Below, piece by piece: positions 1-7,855 of a stretch of DNA of 64,000 bases (within the stretch, counting starts at the first letter, position 1; each line of letters begins with the position of its first letter). The notes beneath the pieces are model-generated. The model was not told the origin of the DNA and did not search any database. It saw only the letters and a program-made list of their open reading frames with translations. The stretch is taken from NCBI GenBank assembly GCA_964502525.1, contig CAZCXH010000003.1:1-64000 (forward strand), in the 5' to 3' direction. The translations under genes and the position numbers were made by a program. The stretch comes from DATLYB01 sp964502525. Its GTDB lineage: Bacteria > Bacteroidota > Bacteroidia > Chitinophagales > CAIOSU01.

Positions 1-7
1 AAGAAAG

Positions 8-73
8 AAGCGATGGCGCATTGATTGCGGTAATTGGCAATCAGTGATCGGTGATCGGTAATCGGTTTTGAGA
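8..73. repeat. dispersed ATCGGTAATCGGT-type repeat, copy 1
   Basis: About 65 bp that recurs with few changes at 26671-26730. Both copies contain a run of overlapping GATCGGT and AATCGGT words. It lies just upstream of the DUF2267 gene. No coding function is visible; the function of this repeat is unknown. Confidence 0.6.
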
Positions 74-105
74 TGCAAATTTTTTAATCACAAAAATAAA
101 ATTCA

Positions 106-552
106 ATGACGCTAGATTTTAACAAGTTCGCAGCGGAAGGGAATGAGTTCCTGAACACTTTGGCAAAGGAATTGGGTTATCCTCAAGACCGCAACCGCGC
201 TGCCCGGGTTTTGCGCTCTGTGCTGCACACCCTGCGCGATATTCTACCTCCCGAGGAGAACATGCAATTGCTCGCGCAACTGCCTATGTTCCTCAAAGGC
301 GTTTACGTGGAAGAATGGAGATTGAAGAAAGACAAGGATGTCCGGACGATGGAACAGTTTATCAAGCGGGCAAGAAAATATGATCGCTTCTCGGCAGGGC
401 GCGACTTTGAAACCAATGAAGATGCGGAAGGCGCTGCAAGGACAATCTTCATTGCGCTGCATAAATACATCTCATTGGGAGAACTGGAAGACATCAAAGC
501 TGTGCTACCGAAGGAACTGAAGTCAATGGTGAACCCGGTGCTGATGGTGTGA
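106..552 (+). CDS. DUF2267 domain protein
   Basis: A 148-residue protein that matches the DUF2267 family in length and pattern: an N-terminal helix rich in Asn and Phe, a central part with paired leucines and LLAQLPMFLKGVYVEEW, and a C-terminal helix ending PKELKSMVNPVLMV. The family is small, soluble, all-helical and of unknown biochemical function; members are often found among stress-related genes in Bacteroidota and Proteobacteria. The start is the ATG at 106, after an A/T-rich leader typical of the phylum. The gene is read alone, with a repeat upstream and a lipoprotein gene downstream. Family assignment is from recognition of the sequence pattern; the role is not known. Confidence 0.75.
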   Translation: MTLDFNKFAAEGNEFLNTLAKELGYPQDRNRAARVLRSVLHTLRDILPPEENMQLLAQLPMFLKGVYVEEWRLKKDKDVRTMEQFIKRARKYDRFSAGRDFETNEDAEGAARTIFIALHKYISLGELEDIKAVLPKELKSMVNPVLMV

Positions 553-609
553 AACGACCGGGTGCATGGCCCGCTGGGCCGTTCCCAGCTCTCTTTAGCA
601 TTTTGAGCA

Positions 610-1364
610 ATGAAATCACGTGCCGTTTATGTCTTGTTGGTTTCAGCAACCCTTGTTGGGGGATGCAGCCCTGTTTACTATGCTCCCAATTCGCACAACG
701 TGCCGTTGCTAAAGAAAAAAAAAACGATATTCAATTGGGACTCACCGGAGAAAAAGAAAGAATTGAATTTCAATCAGCCATTGCCGTGCGCGAACACGCA
801 GGCATTATGATGAATGGCGGTCTTTTTTTCCCGGAGGAAAATGATAATGGCAGTGGCGGTGAAGGTCAGTTTTTTGAAACAGGCGCAGGATACTATCTGT
901 TTTTTCTGAACTATTTTGTTTTCGAAACTTACGGGGTGCTTGGTTACGGGCATTTTGAAAATCATTTTCCCAATACGGTTTCCGAATACCCTTCCACCAC
1001 CGGCAAACTGAGCGGAAACCTGATACGGTACAGCATTCAGCCGAATATCGGCATCACGCATAAATATTTTGATGTGGCGGCTTCATTGCGGTTTTCGGGA
1101 TTGCATTATTATAATGTGAGAGGAAGCCTCGTGTTTGACGAAGTGGACCAAAAGCAATACCTGGAGCATGAAAGAAATCATTTTCTTATAGAACCTGCCT
1201 TTACCATGAGGGCAGGATATGATTTCATTAAATTTCAGGTACAGTATGGCGTCAGTTGGAATCTCACCACCCGGGATTTCAGGCAGGATGACAGCTATGT
1301 CATTTTTGGAATTGTTTATAAATTCAATCCAAGCTGTGGCAAGAGTAATTCTGAAAAGCAATGA
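610..1364 (+). CDS. outer-membrane beta-barrel-like lipoprotein, frameshifted at a 10-A run
   Basis: The ATG at 610 opens a lipoprotein signal peptide with lipobox LVGGC (Cys 19), followed by SPVYYAPNSHNVPLL, a start common in Bacteroidota lipoproteins. That frame ends early at 810. The continuation is in the -1 frame from about 722 to 1364: NDIQLGLTGEKE, then amphipathic strands and a C-terminal VIFGIVYKF strand suggesting a small barrel. The two frames meet exactly at ten A residues (715-724); one more A would give a single ORF of about 251 residues. So this is either a sequencing indel, a natural frameshift, or a gene read by slippage. The stop overlaps the next ATG at 1361. Function unknown. 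Confidence 0.7.
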
Positions 1365-1396
1365 GGAAAAAAAAATTAAACGTAAAAATTAATGTC

Positions 1397-1852
1397 ATGG
1401 AAAAGCAAATCATCACCACCCTGCTCATCTCCAGCCTTGCTTTCAATCAAGGCGGCATGATGCCTTCGCAATTTACCTGCGATGGAAAAAATGTGAACCC
1501 ACCGCTGCACATTGATAAAATTCCGGAGGGAACAAAATCCCTCGCGCTCATCGTTGACGATCCTGATGCCCCGCGGGGCACCTGGGTTCATTGGGTGGTT
1601 TGGAACATCCCGCCAACGCATGAGATTGGTGAAAACACCACGCCCGGTGTGCAGGGGCTGAATGACTTTCAGAAAGCCAGCTATGACGGACCTTGTCCGC
1701 CTTCCGGCACACATCGCTATTATTTCAAAGTGTATGCGCTCGACACGATGCTCACGCTGACGCCTCACTCCCGCAAGCAGGATTTGGAAAAAGCGATGAA
1801 AGACCACATCATCGGAAGCGGTGAAATCATGGGGCGCTATGCGAGAAAATAA
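1397..1852 (+). CDS. YbhB/YbcL-family PEBP-like protein
   Basis: A phosphatidylethanolamine-binding-protein-like (Raf kinase inhibitor-like) protein of about 151 residues. The ligand-site motifs of the bacterial YbhB/YbcL branch are clear: DGKNVNPPLHI, then ALIVDDPDAPRGTWVHWVVWNIPP, a GTHRYYFKVYALD strand, and a C-terminal helix ending GEIMGRYARK. The ATG at 1397 gives the usual N terminus. An ATG at 1361 would add twelve Lys-rich residues and overlap the previous stop, so translational coupling is possible. No signal peptide is convincing. Bacterial members are cytoplasmic or periplasmic; their ligand is not settled. Confidence 0.85.
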   Translation: MEKQIITTLLISSLAFNQGGMMPSQFTCDGKNVNPPLHIDKIPEGTKSLALIVDDPDAPRGTWVHWVVWNIPPTHEIGENTTPGVQGLNDFQKASYDGPCPPSGTHRYYFKVYALDTMLTLTPHSRKQDLEKAMKDHIIGSGEIMGRYARK

Positions 1853-1928
1853 GTAGGAAGCTATAGCCAGGCTGAGACTTGCCGGTGACGTCATGCCCGG
1901 CAGAGGCGCGAGAGCCAAGTTTACCAAC

Positions 1929-2114
1929 TTATACACCCAAATTCTTCAGAGCCTCATATACCAAAAAAGCAGGCCACACCAGCGCCTTTAAAAGTTCCAG
2001 GACGCCTGTCCAAAAAATAGTGGCATAAGAAATGTAATAGATGACCGCTCCGATAAAACCCAGTCCGTAAACAGCGTTATTGGAATTGGTGTGATGTATT
2101 ACTTTTTGCTTCAT
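1929..2114 (-). CDS. small two-helix membrane protein
   Basis: 61 residues with two hydrophobic helices separated by a short turn: a Gly/Ile-rich first helix (YGLGFIGAVIYYISYA) and a second (LLKALVWPAFLVYEAL). I recognise close relatives as short uncharacterised proteins in many Bacteroidota, usually beginning with a few polar residues and an Asn-Ala-Val-Tyr-Gly motif. The conserved Trp-Pro in helix two and the good hydrophobic pattern support a real gene despite its size. It faces the PEBP gene convergently and has a 200-bp intergenic region upstream. Function unknown. Confidence 0.7.
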   Translation of the reverse strand: MKQKVIHHTNSNNAVYGLGFIGAVIYYISYATIFWTGVLELLKALVWPAFLVYEALKNLGV

Positions 2115-2332
2115 TATAAATTAAGGGTAGAAGCCACCGACCACTACCAGAACATGCCACAGCTTGAGTGGAGCAACAGTTTTGACGGGTGATACTGGAT
2201 AGTCCATATTGAAGTGATTTGCGTTTCCGCGAATGAAAATACTATGTACACAAGAATGAGCGAAAACTGCGGAAGCGATTGTAGATTCGTGTAATTAATT
2301 ACGTGCAGATTGGTGTAATTACACGTAGATTT

Positions 2333-2927
2333 TCAGGAGAACTCGTCTGCTTCTATTCGTTGGATGAATTCGAGGGGAATATAGATTTCAATGTCTTTTC
2401 TGCAGGGGTGAAAATCATAGACATTATAGGTAAGGATTGCAGCAGCTTTTGCCCGTTTGGCACAAAAATATTGCAGGGCATCTTCCTTATCGTGAAATGA
2501 TGATTTCTGAACTTGTCGGATGATGGCATCATCTTCAGCCCCGTAGTTAAACTCAAATAATTTGCTAAGCAGCTTGTCGCGCAGGGTTTTATTCTTATGG
2601 CGTTTAAAATCATCTTCGATATAACAATAGTCTGGTAGTTTTTTTACATCAGGGCTAAAGCCCTTTAGTGACGCGCTATCCATTAACCCCGCCTTTAAAG
2701 GCGGGGTTTGAGCAGAACAGAGCGTTCACAAGGGCTTTAGCCCTGATGTTCGAAAAAAGTAACGAACTATTGATATAATGGTTGCAAATCAAAAAGGTTG
2801 CAGGTGAAAGAATGATTGAAAAGTGATTTGCTGCTAATTGAGCTGCAAGGTAGGCTTCGTCATGACGTTCTTCTTCTTGGAATAAAATAGCAACTATGAT
2901 GTTGGCATCGAGTAAGAGAGTTTTCAT
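2333..2927 (-). pseudogene. PIN-domain ribonuclease gene split by a MITE
   Basis: The N-terminal part (from ATG 2927) starts with the PIN hallmark LLLDANIIVAILF, with acidic Asp 7. The C-terminal part (to 2333) carries TYNVYDF and the final PLEFIQ segment. Between them lies a 148-bp MITE (2625-2772) flanked by the 6-bp duplication ATATAA. Removing the element and one duplication joins the halves in frame at NHYI/EDDF and gives an intact 146-residue protein, the usual length of a VapC-type PIN domain. So the gene is inactivated by a clean, probably recent insertion. PIN proteins are Mg-dependent RNases, often toxins paired with an upstream antitoxin. The antitoxin is not clearly recognisable here. 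Confidence 0.85.
2625..2772. mobile_element. 148-bp MITE, copy 1, inside the PIN gene
   Basis: Terminal inverted repeats of about 40 nt begin CAATAGT at each end and include ACATCAGGGCTAAAGCCC. The middle holds a perfect palindrome, CCCCGCCTTTAAAGGCGGGG. The direct repeat ATATAA flanks it at 2619-2624 and 2773-2778. A second copy lies at 56482-56629. There is no coding capacity, so mobilisation would need a transposase in trans. The class is unknown. Confidence 0.85.
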
Positions 2928-3179
2928 TTGGCAGTGCCTATTCCGCCCTTGGGTGGTTTACCCTTGATACCCGCTTTGATCCCATATAATCCAGGATGAA
3001 GTCTTCCCTGATAGTGAGCCGATATTACGCTATCCATGGATCGCTCCATCAATGAGGAAAGGCTGGACCTGCTCTTCCGCTTGCGGAAGATTTCCTTCGT
3101 TTTTCTGATTTTTAACTCGCTGCATACCAAAGTGAGCTTTCACTTGTCTGTCTGCAGGAGGATTTGTACGTTTTCCCAT
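2924..3179 (-). other. short overlapping ORFs upstream of the PIN gene (possible antitoxin position)
   Basis: Two short minus-strand reading frames lie here. One runs from the ATG at 3179 to a stop at 3030 (49 residues, hydrophilic, Gln/Asn/Glu-rich). The other runs from an ATG at 3049 or 3037 to a TGA at 2924 that overlaps the PIN start codon, ending in a basic Lys/Gly/Pro-rich tail (KAGIKGKPPKGGIG). The 4-bp overlap is typical of antitoxin-toxin pairs. Neither product resembles an antitoxin family I can name. They may be decayed pieces of one former antitoxin gene. Confidence 0.3.
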
Positions 3180-3608
3180 ACGTGCAAAAGTAGAAAATTA
3201 TACGTTCAAAATCCACCCACGTGGGCAACCATGGTCCTGCATGTACAGGCGGACTTGGCGAGCTGTTAAAATCATAGCAGAGAAGTTGGAGCTTCCTTTT
3301 GCTCGGATGGCGGATGATGCGCTTGCCATTGCGCTTGTATATGACGGGCGTTTTTGATTGATGTCGCATGGTGAGAGGGAAATCATCCGGATGACGTGCG
3401 ATCGTTTGCTGCAGGCGGTTATAAAAAGTGCCGTAACTGATCCCTTCGGGGTGGTAGAAGTTAGCGAGCAGTTCTAAAAATTCTACCACTTCCTCCCTCT
3501 CCTTCTGGAAAGGGAAGGGGTGAGGCGATAAAAAGAGCAATTTTTAGATACTGCCCTTAATATATTCATCTTCATTGGCTTAAACTCTCTCAAACTCCAA
3601 ACTCTCCA
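3180..3608. other. gene-poor stretch with an unidentified ORF remnant and a GGGCAGT repeat
   Basis: On the minus strand an open frame runs from within the repeat at about 3540 down to 3112. Its middle part (YGTFYNRLQQTIARH, then RNGKRIIRHPSKRKLQL) looks protein-like, but it starts inside a palindromic repeat (3467-3560) and has no convincing start or end. A second frame at 3198-3386 ends just before the short ORFs upstream of the PIN gene. I read this as a remnant of a gene truncated by the repeat. I do not recognise the family. Confidence 0.3.
3467..3560. repeat. GGGCAGT-family palindromic element, copy A
   Basis: Ends with the inverted repeat GCAGTTCTAAAAATT on the left and AATTTTTAGATACTGCCC on the right. 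The core contains CCCTCTCC followed by a GGGA-rich arm and TGAGGCGATAAAAAG. It closely matches copies at 18470-18564 and 30105-30193 and partial copies at 20596-20680 and 41401-41470. Confidence 0.75.
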
Positions 3609-5228
3609 TCACATCATCCCTCCTATCGCTGGCATAACCTCCTTCTCCTTCTCCCGCTTCTTTGCAATCACACATTCCGTTGTGAGCATCATCTGCACCA
3701 CCGATGCGGCATTTTCCAAAGCAAGCCGGCACACCTTCAGCAGGTCAATGATACCGGTAGCGAGCATGTTTTCGAATTGTTCATTTTTAGCATTGAACCC
3801 AAAGTCACCTTTGCCCGCTTTCACGCGCTGCACGATTTCGTTAGAATCAAGCCCTGCATTGAGCACGATCTGGCGCAGCGGCTCTTCAAGTGCCTTCTTT
3901 ACAATGAAGATGCCCGTCTGCTCCTCCTCGTTTTCCGCCTTCAGTTTCTCAAGAGCCGGCAGTGCGCGCAGGTACACCACGCCTCCACCGGGAATGATGC
4001 CTTCCTCCATCGCAGCGCGCGTGGCGTTCAGCGCATCATCCACGCGGTCTTTCTTCTCTGTCATCTCCATTTCCGTAGCAGCGCCCACATATACAATTGC
4101 CACGCCACCGCTCAGCTTTGCCAGCCGTTCTTTCAGCTTCTCTTTGTCATAGTCTGACGCACTTTGTTCCAATTCCGCTTTGATCTGCTTGATGCGCATT
4201 TGGATTTCCTCTTTCCTGCCTTGCCCCTTGATAATCGTGGTGTTCTCTTTTGTGATGATGACTTTCTCGCACCTGCCTAATTGTTCAAGTCCGGTATTCT
4301 CTAATTTATAGCCACGCTCCTCGCTGATGAGCGTGCCGCCCGCCAGTGTTGCTACGTCCTGCAGCATTTCCTTGCGCCTGTCGCCAAAGCCGGGAGCCTT
4401 CACCGCCACGACCTTAAGCACACCCCGCAGCGTGTTAACCACGAGGGTCGCCAGCACGTCCGTCTCCATATCTTCTGCAATGAGCACCAGCGGCACTCCT
4501 GCCTGTGACACCTTTTCCAGCAATGGAAGGATGTCCTTCATGCCGGATATTTTTTTATCATATATCAGAATGTATGGATTCTCAAACACCGTCTCCATCT
4601 TCTCCGAGCTGTTGATGAAGTAGGGTGACATATAGCCGCGGTCAAAGCGCATCCCCTCCACCACCTCGATGGTCGTCTCCATCCCCTTCGCTTCCTCGAT
4701 GGTGATAACACTTTCCTTTCCCGCCTTCTTCATCGCGTCAGCTATCAGCTTGCCAATTTCATTATCATTATTGGCTGAGATGGTCGCCACCTGCTCGATC
4801 TTGGAGATGTCATCGCCCACCGTGATGGATTGCTTTTTCATTTCGTCCACCACCACTTTCACCGTCTTGCTGATACCCCTGCGCACTTCCATTGGGTTCA
4901 CCCCTGCCTCGATGCGCTTCAGTCCAATGTTAATCATCGCCTGAGCCAGCAGCGTGGCAGTGGTTGTACCGTCACCCGCAGTTTCCGATGTTTTGATTGC
5001 CACTTGCCGAAGCATCTTCGCTCCGAGGTCTTCTACAGGGTCGTCCAGTTCTACCTGCTTAGCCACCGTCACCCCGTCATTGCATACCTGCGGTTCACCC
5101 GTCATTTTCTCAAACACCACTGTACGCCCTTTCGGTCCAAGTGTCACGATTACAGCCTGAGCTAAAGCGTTGATTCCATTTGTCAACTTGCGCCTTGCTT
5201 CGATGTTAAAATCCATTGATTTACCCAT
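3609..5228 (-). CDS. groEL: GroEL-family chaperonin, orphan paralogue without groES
   Basis: A 60-kDa chaperonin subunit of about 539 residues. ATP-site and family motifs are intact: TLGPKGRTVVFEK, NDGVTVAK, GDGTTTATLLAQAM and GGGVVYLRALPALEKL. The C terminus ends in a short GGMM tail. The start is taken at the ATG at 5228 (MGKSMDFNIEARRKL), because the longer frame adds a hydrophobic leader absent from the family. Many positions differ from the housekeeping GroEL, for instance DDPVEDLGAKMLRQ in place of the usual EDP-EN-GA segment. No groES lies nearby, so it is probably a second, specialised chaperonin. A TGATTTTTGTCA palindrome 23 bp upstream of a -7-like element suggests control by a Crp/Fnr protein rather than heat shock alone. 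Confidence 0.93.
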   Translation of the reverse strand: MGKSMDFNIEARRKLTNGINALAQAVIVTLGPKGRTVVFEKMTGEPQVCNDGVTVAKQVELDDPVEDLGAKMLRQVAIKTSETAGDGTTTATLLAQAMINIGLKRIEAGVNPMEVRRGISKTVKVVVDEMKKQSITVGDDISKIEQVATISANNDNEIGKLIADAMKKAGKESVITIEEAKGMETTIEVVEGMRFDRGYMSPYFINSSEKMETVFENPYILIYDKKISGMKDILPLLEKVSQAGVPLVLIAEDMETDVLATLVVNTLRGVLKVVAVKAPGFGDRRKEMLQDVATLAGGTLISEERGYKLENTGLEQLGRCEKVIITKENTTIIKGQGRKEEIQMRIKQIKAELEQSASDYDKEKLKERLAKLSGGVAIVYVGAATEMEMTEKKDRVDDALNATRAAMEEGIIPGGGVVYLRALPALEKLKAENEEEQTGIFIVKKALEEPLRQIVLNAGLDSNEIVQRVKAGKGDFGFNAKNEQFENMLATGIIDLLKVCRLALENAASVVQMMLTTECVIAKKREKEKEVMPAIGGMM

Positions 5229-5251
5229 GACGAATTTGATTTTTGCTGAAA

Positions 5252-5294
5252 CAAAAATTGCATTCGCAACAATAAGGAACAATGATTTTTGTCA
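5252..5294 (-). promoter_or_regulatory. putative Crp/Fnr-activated promoter of groEL
   Basis: Palindrome at 5283-5294 (TGACAAAAATCA on the minus strand), then 23 bp, then AATTTTTG at 5252-5259, matching 5 of 6 fixed positions of the Bacteroidota -7 consensus TAnnTTTG. Predicted transcription start is near 5247, about 19 nt before the ATG at 5228. The geometry is identical at five other promoters in this window. Confidence 0.6.
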
Positions 5295-5434
5295 GTGAAG
5301 GAATTGATGAGTTGCCGACACCCGGTTCGCAAATCCATTCTGATGACCGGCTCCCTGCGAAGGAGCAGTTGATAAACTTTTAGAAATACCAGGCCAGTAA
5401 CATTGAATTGTTTTACCTTGCAATACTTTAACCT

Positions 5435-5860
5435 ATGGCAAAATCAAAAAATGATCCATCAAAAAAGCGTATGCGAAGAAAAGAGTGGATTGATGAAGAG
5501 TATGTCCGGAAGGGCGCAGAAAAAGTTACCGATAAGGAGGTAGGGAAGGTAGCTGAAAGCGCTGACGAGATTGAGGATAAATTTAAATCAAGCGGACCGT
5601 TAGGGCGCTACATTGAAGATGCGCGGCTGATGCTCTCTCTCATTAAGGATTATTGGCGGGGTAATTATCAGGAAACGCTGTGGTTCTCGATTGCCGCCAT
5701 CGTATTCGTGCTGCTGTATGTTTGGAATCCGTTAGACCTCATCCCCGACTTTATTCCGTTCATGGGCTTTGTTGATGACGTGCTTGCTTTTTCAATTGCC
5801 TTCAGGCTGGTGGAGAAGGATTTGAGGAGATATAAGAAATGGAAGCCGCAGCAGGAATAG
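5435..5860 (+). CDS. DUF1232 (YkvA-like) membrane protein
   Basis: 141 residues. A charged Lys/Arg/Glu-rich N-terminal half (about 1-70) is followed by the DUF1232 domain: a hydrophobic helix (ETLWFSIAAIVFVLLYVW) and the diagnostic NPLDLIPDFIPFMGFVDD, then a final helix ending in a basic tail. Members are small inner-membrane proteins of unknown function, some linked to envelope stress. The gene is convergent with the acyl-CoA ligase gene (2-bp gap) and divergent from groEL. A TACCTTG sequence at 5414-5420 could be its own -7 element. Confidence 0.85.
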   Translation: MAKSKNDPSKKRMRRKEWIDEEYVRKGAEKVTDKEVGKVAESADEIEDKFKSSGPLGRYIEDARLMLSLIKDYWRGNYQETLWFSIAAIVFVLLYVWNPLDLIPDFIPFMGFVDDVLAFSIAFRLVEKDLRRYKKWKPQQE

Positions 5861-5862
5861 AC

Positions 5863-7605
5863 TCACTCCTTTTCCAAAGTTGAGACATCTCCCTCCGGCA
5901 ATCCCAATTCTCCAGCTTTCAGCAACCGCCTCATGATTTTACCGCTGCGGGTTTTTGGCAGAGAATCTACGAATTGAATTTCTTTGGGAGCAACGGCAGG
6001 ACCAAGTTTCGTACGGGCAAAACCGATGATATCAAGCCTGAGATTTTCATCAGCGGTGAATCCTGATTTCAGCGCAACAAACGCTTTCACCAATTCCCCG
6101 ATGAGTGGATCAGGTTTGCCAATCACGCCTGCTTCAGCAACGGCAGGATGCTCCATCAGCACGCTCTCCACCTCAAACGGACCCACCATGTGTCCCGAAG
6201 TTTTGATGATGTCATCCGCGCGCCCCACAAACCAGTAGTAGCCGTCTTCATCTATTCTTGCCAGGTCGCCCGTGATGTACCAGCCGTCTTTGAAACATTT
6301 TTTGTAACGATCTTCATCATGCAGGTATTCGCGGAACATCGAGGGCCAGCCGGGCTTGAGGGCGAGATCGCCCGTGACGTCAGGCTCATTCACGATATAC
6401 GCTTTGTCTTTTTGAATATGAACGATTGCCGCTTTAATTCCCGGCAACGGTTTTCCCATGGAGCCGGGCTTGATTTTCATGGACGGATAATTCGCAATCA
6501 TAATTCCGCCTGTTTCCGTTTGCCACCAGTTGTCGAGAATCGGCAGCCCAAGCGTTTTCTTCCCCCACTCCACTGCTTCCGGATTAAGCGGCTCGCCCAC
6601 GCTGTGAATTAATCTGAGATGGCTCAAATCATATTTCTCGGATGGCTTGATGTTCATCCGCATCAGCCTGCGGATGGCGGTGGGCGCAGTGTACCAGATC
6701 GTCACTTTTTGCTCTTCCAGAATTTTGTACCAACGGTCTGCATCAAACTCCGCTTCATCTACCAGCATCGTGAGTCCGTGCGTAAGCGGAGCAATGATGC
6801 CGTAAGAAGTGCCTGTTACCCAACCCGGGTCGGCTGTGCACCAAAAAATGTCATCCGGGTGGAAATCCAACACGAACTTTCCTGTGATATAATGCGTCAG
6901 CACTGCGCCATGCACATGCACCGCGCCTTTTGGCATTCCGGTGGTGCCGCTGGTGAAATGCAAAACAGCTTTATCTCTTGAGTCAGTTGGCGGGATGATG
7001 AATTTTTCTGATGCTTCATTCATCAGCAAAGGCAGCGACAACACTTTATCGTTAATATGTTTAGCTGAATCGGCAAGTAAAACATATTTCAGATGCGACA
7101 GCCGCTGCAGCAATCCTTCGACTTTCTTGCTGAACAATTTTTCAGTGGTTACCAAAACTTTTACATCGCCTCTGCCCAATCGCTGGAAAATAGGCTCCGT
7201 ACCAAAGGCTGCAAACAACGGACAAAACACGCTCGTGTTCTTTAATGTGCCGAGTGCTGCAAAATAGAGTTCGGGAATCCGCCCTGCCAGCGCAAAAACA
7301 GTTTCACCTTTTTCAACACCGAGATTTTTTAAAACATTGGCAAAGCGGTTAGTTTGCTTTTTCAAATCCAAATAAGTGAAATCCTTCGTTGTCCCATCTA
7401 TTCCGAGCCATCTTACGGCAACGTGATTTCTGCGCCCACCTTCCGCATGTCGGTCCACCGCTTCATGCGCGATATTCAGGCATTTTCCTCCGCGCAGACA
7501 GTCCACCTCGCGCCAAACCTGTTCCCATGAGAAAGACGAATAGGCTTTCTCATAGTCCGGCATGTTAGGTTGCAGAGAAATTTTGGATGTCTTTTCTATA
7601 ATCAT
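5863..7605 (-). CDS. AMP-forming acyl-CoA ligase, AcsA/acetate-CoA ligase-like
   Basis: A 580-residue member of the adenylate-forming superfamily. Core motifs in order: FTSGTTGMPKGAVHVHG (P-loop-like, about 218-234), CTADPGWVTGTSYG, DNWWQTETGG (about 358-367), YITGDLARIDEDGYYWFVGR, and KTRSGKIMRRLLK with the catalytic Lys near the C terminus. The TADPGWVTGTSYG segment and WWQTETGG are typical of acetate/propionate-CoA ligases of the B. subtilis AcsA type. It is the last gene of the operon starting at 11512, 1 bp after the acyl carrier protein gene. Substrate is therefore uncertain: it may activate a short acid as a free CoA ester or load it onto the neighbouring carrier protein. Confidence 0.88.
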   Translation of the reverse strand: MIIEKTSKISLQPNMPDYEKAYSSFSWEQVWREVDCLRGGKCLNIAHEAVDRHAEGGRRNHVAVRWLGIDGTTKDFTYLDLKKQTNRFANVLKNLGVEKGETVFALAGRIPELYFAALGTLKNTSVFCPLFAAFGTEPIFQRLGRGDVKVLVTTEKLFSKKVEGLLQRLSHLKYVLLADSAKHINDKVLSLPLLMNEASEKFIIPPTDSRDKAVLHFTSGTTGMPKGAVHVHGAVLTHYITGKFVLDFHPDDIFWCTADPGWVTGTSYGIIAPLTHGLTMLVDEAEFDADRWYKILEEQKVTIWYTAPTAIRRLMRMNIKPSEKYDLSHLRLIHSVGEPLNPEAVEWGKKTLGLPILDNWWQTETGGIMIANYPSMKIKPGSMGKPLPGIKAAIVHIQKDKAYIVNEPDVTGDLALKPGWPSMFREYLHDEDRYKKCFKDGWYITGDLARIDEDGYYWFVGRADDIIKTSGHMVGPFEVESVLMEHPAVAEAGVIGKPDPLIGELVKAFVALKSGFTADENLRLDIIGFARTKLGPAVAPKEIQFVDSLPKTRSGKIMRRLLKAGELGLPEGDVSTLEKE

Positions 7606-7606
7606 C

Positions 7607-7855
7607 TCAGCTTGTAATTTTTATTTTCAAAAATTCCGTAAGCTTTTTCATCGCCACCAACTTTGAATATTCTTCCTCCGGAATATCTACTTTCAACTCT
7701 TCGCTCACAGCCACCAGCAGCCGGTAAAAATCCATCGAGTCAATATCCAATTGCGGGCGCAGGTCTGCGTTTTCGTCAATCGCATCGAGATCTGCTTCAG
7801 GAGCAATTTGATGCAAGTGTTTCAAAATAATATCCCGCACTTCCGAATCATTCAT
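7607..7855 (-). CDS. acyl carrier protein
   Basis: An 82-residue carrier protein. The phosphopantetheine attachment serine sits in DIDSMDF, a small change from the usual DSLD/DSLT, at the start of helix II. The protein is acidic overall and has the expected four-helix pattern ending in a Lys-rich tail. Its start overlaps the end of the E2 gene by 4 bp, and its stop is 1 bp before the ligase start, so it is translationally coupled to both. An ACP between a lipoyl E2 and an acyl-CoA ligase is not the textbook 2-oxoacid dehydrogenase layout. The carrier may accept the acyl group from either enzyme; this is inference. Confidence 0.9.
   Translation of the reverse strand: MNDSEVRDIILKHLHQIAPEADLDAIDENADLRPQLDIDSMDFYRLLVAVSEELKVDIPEEEYSKLVAMKKLTEFLKIKITS

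Noticed and set aside
1376..1936. Minus-strand ORF of 186 codons opposite the PEBP gene
   Set aside because: It overlaps a clear PEBP gene over its full length and has no recognisable domain.
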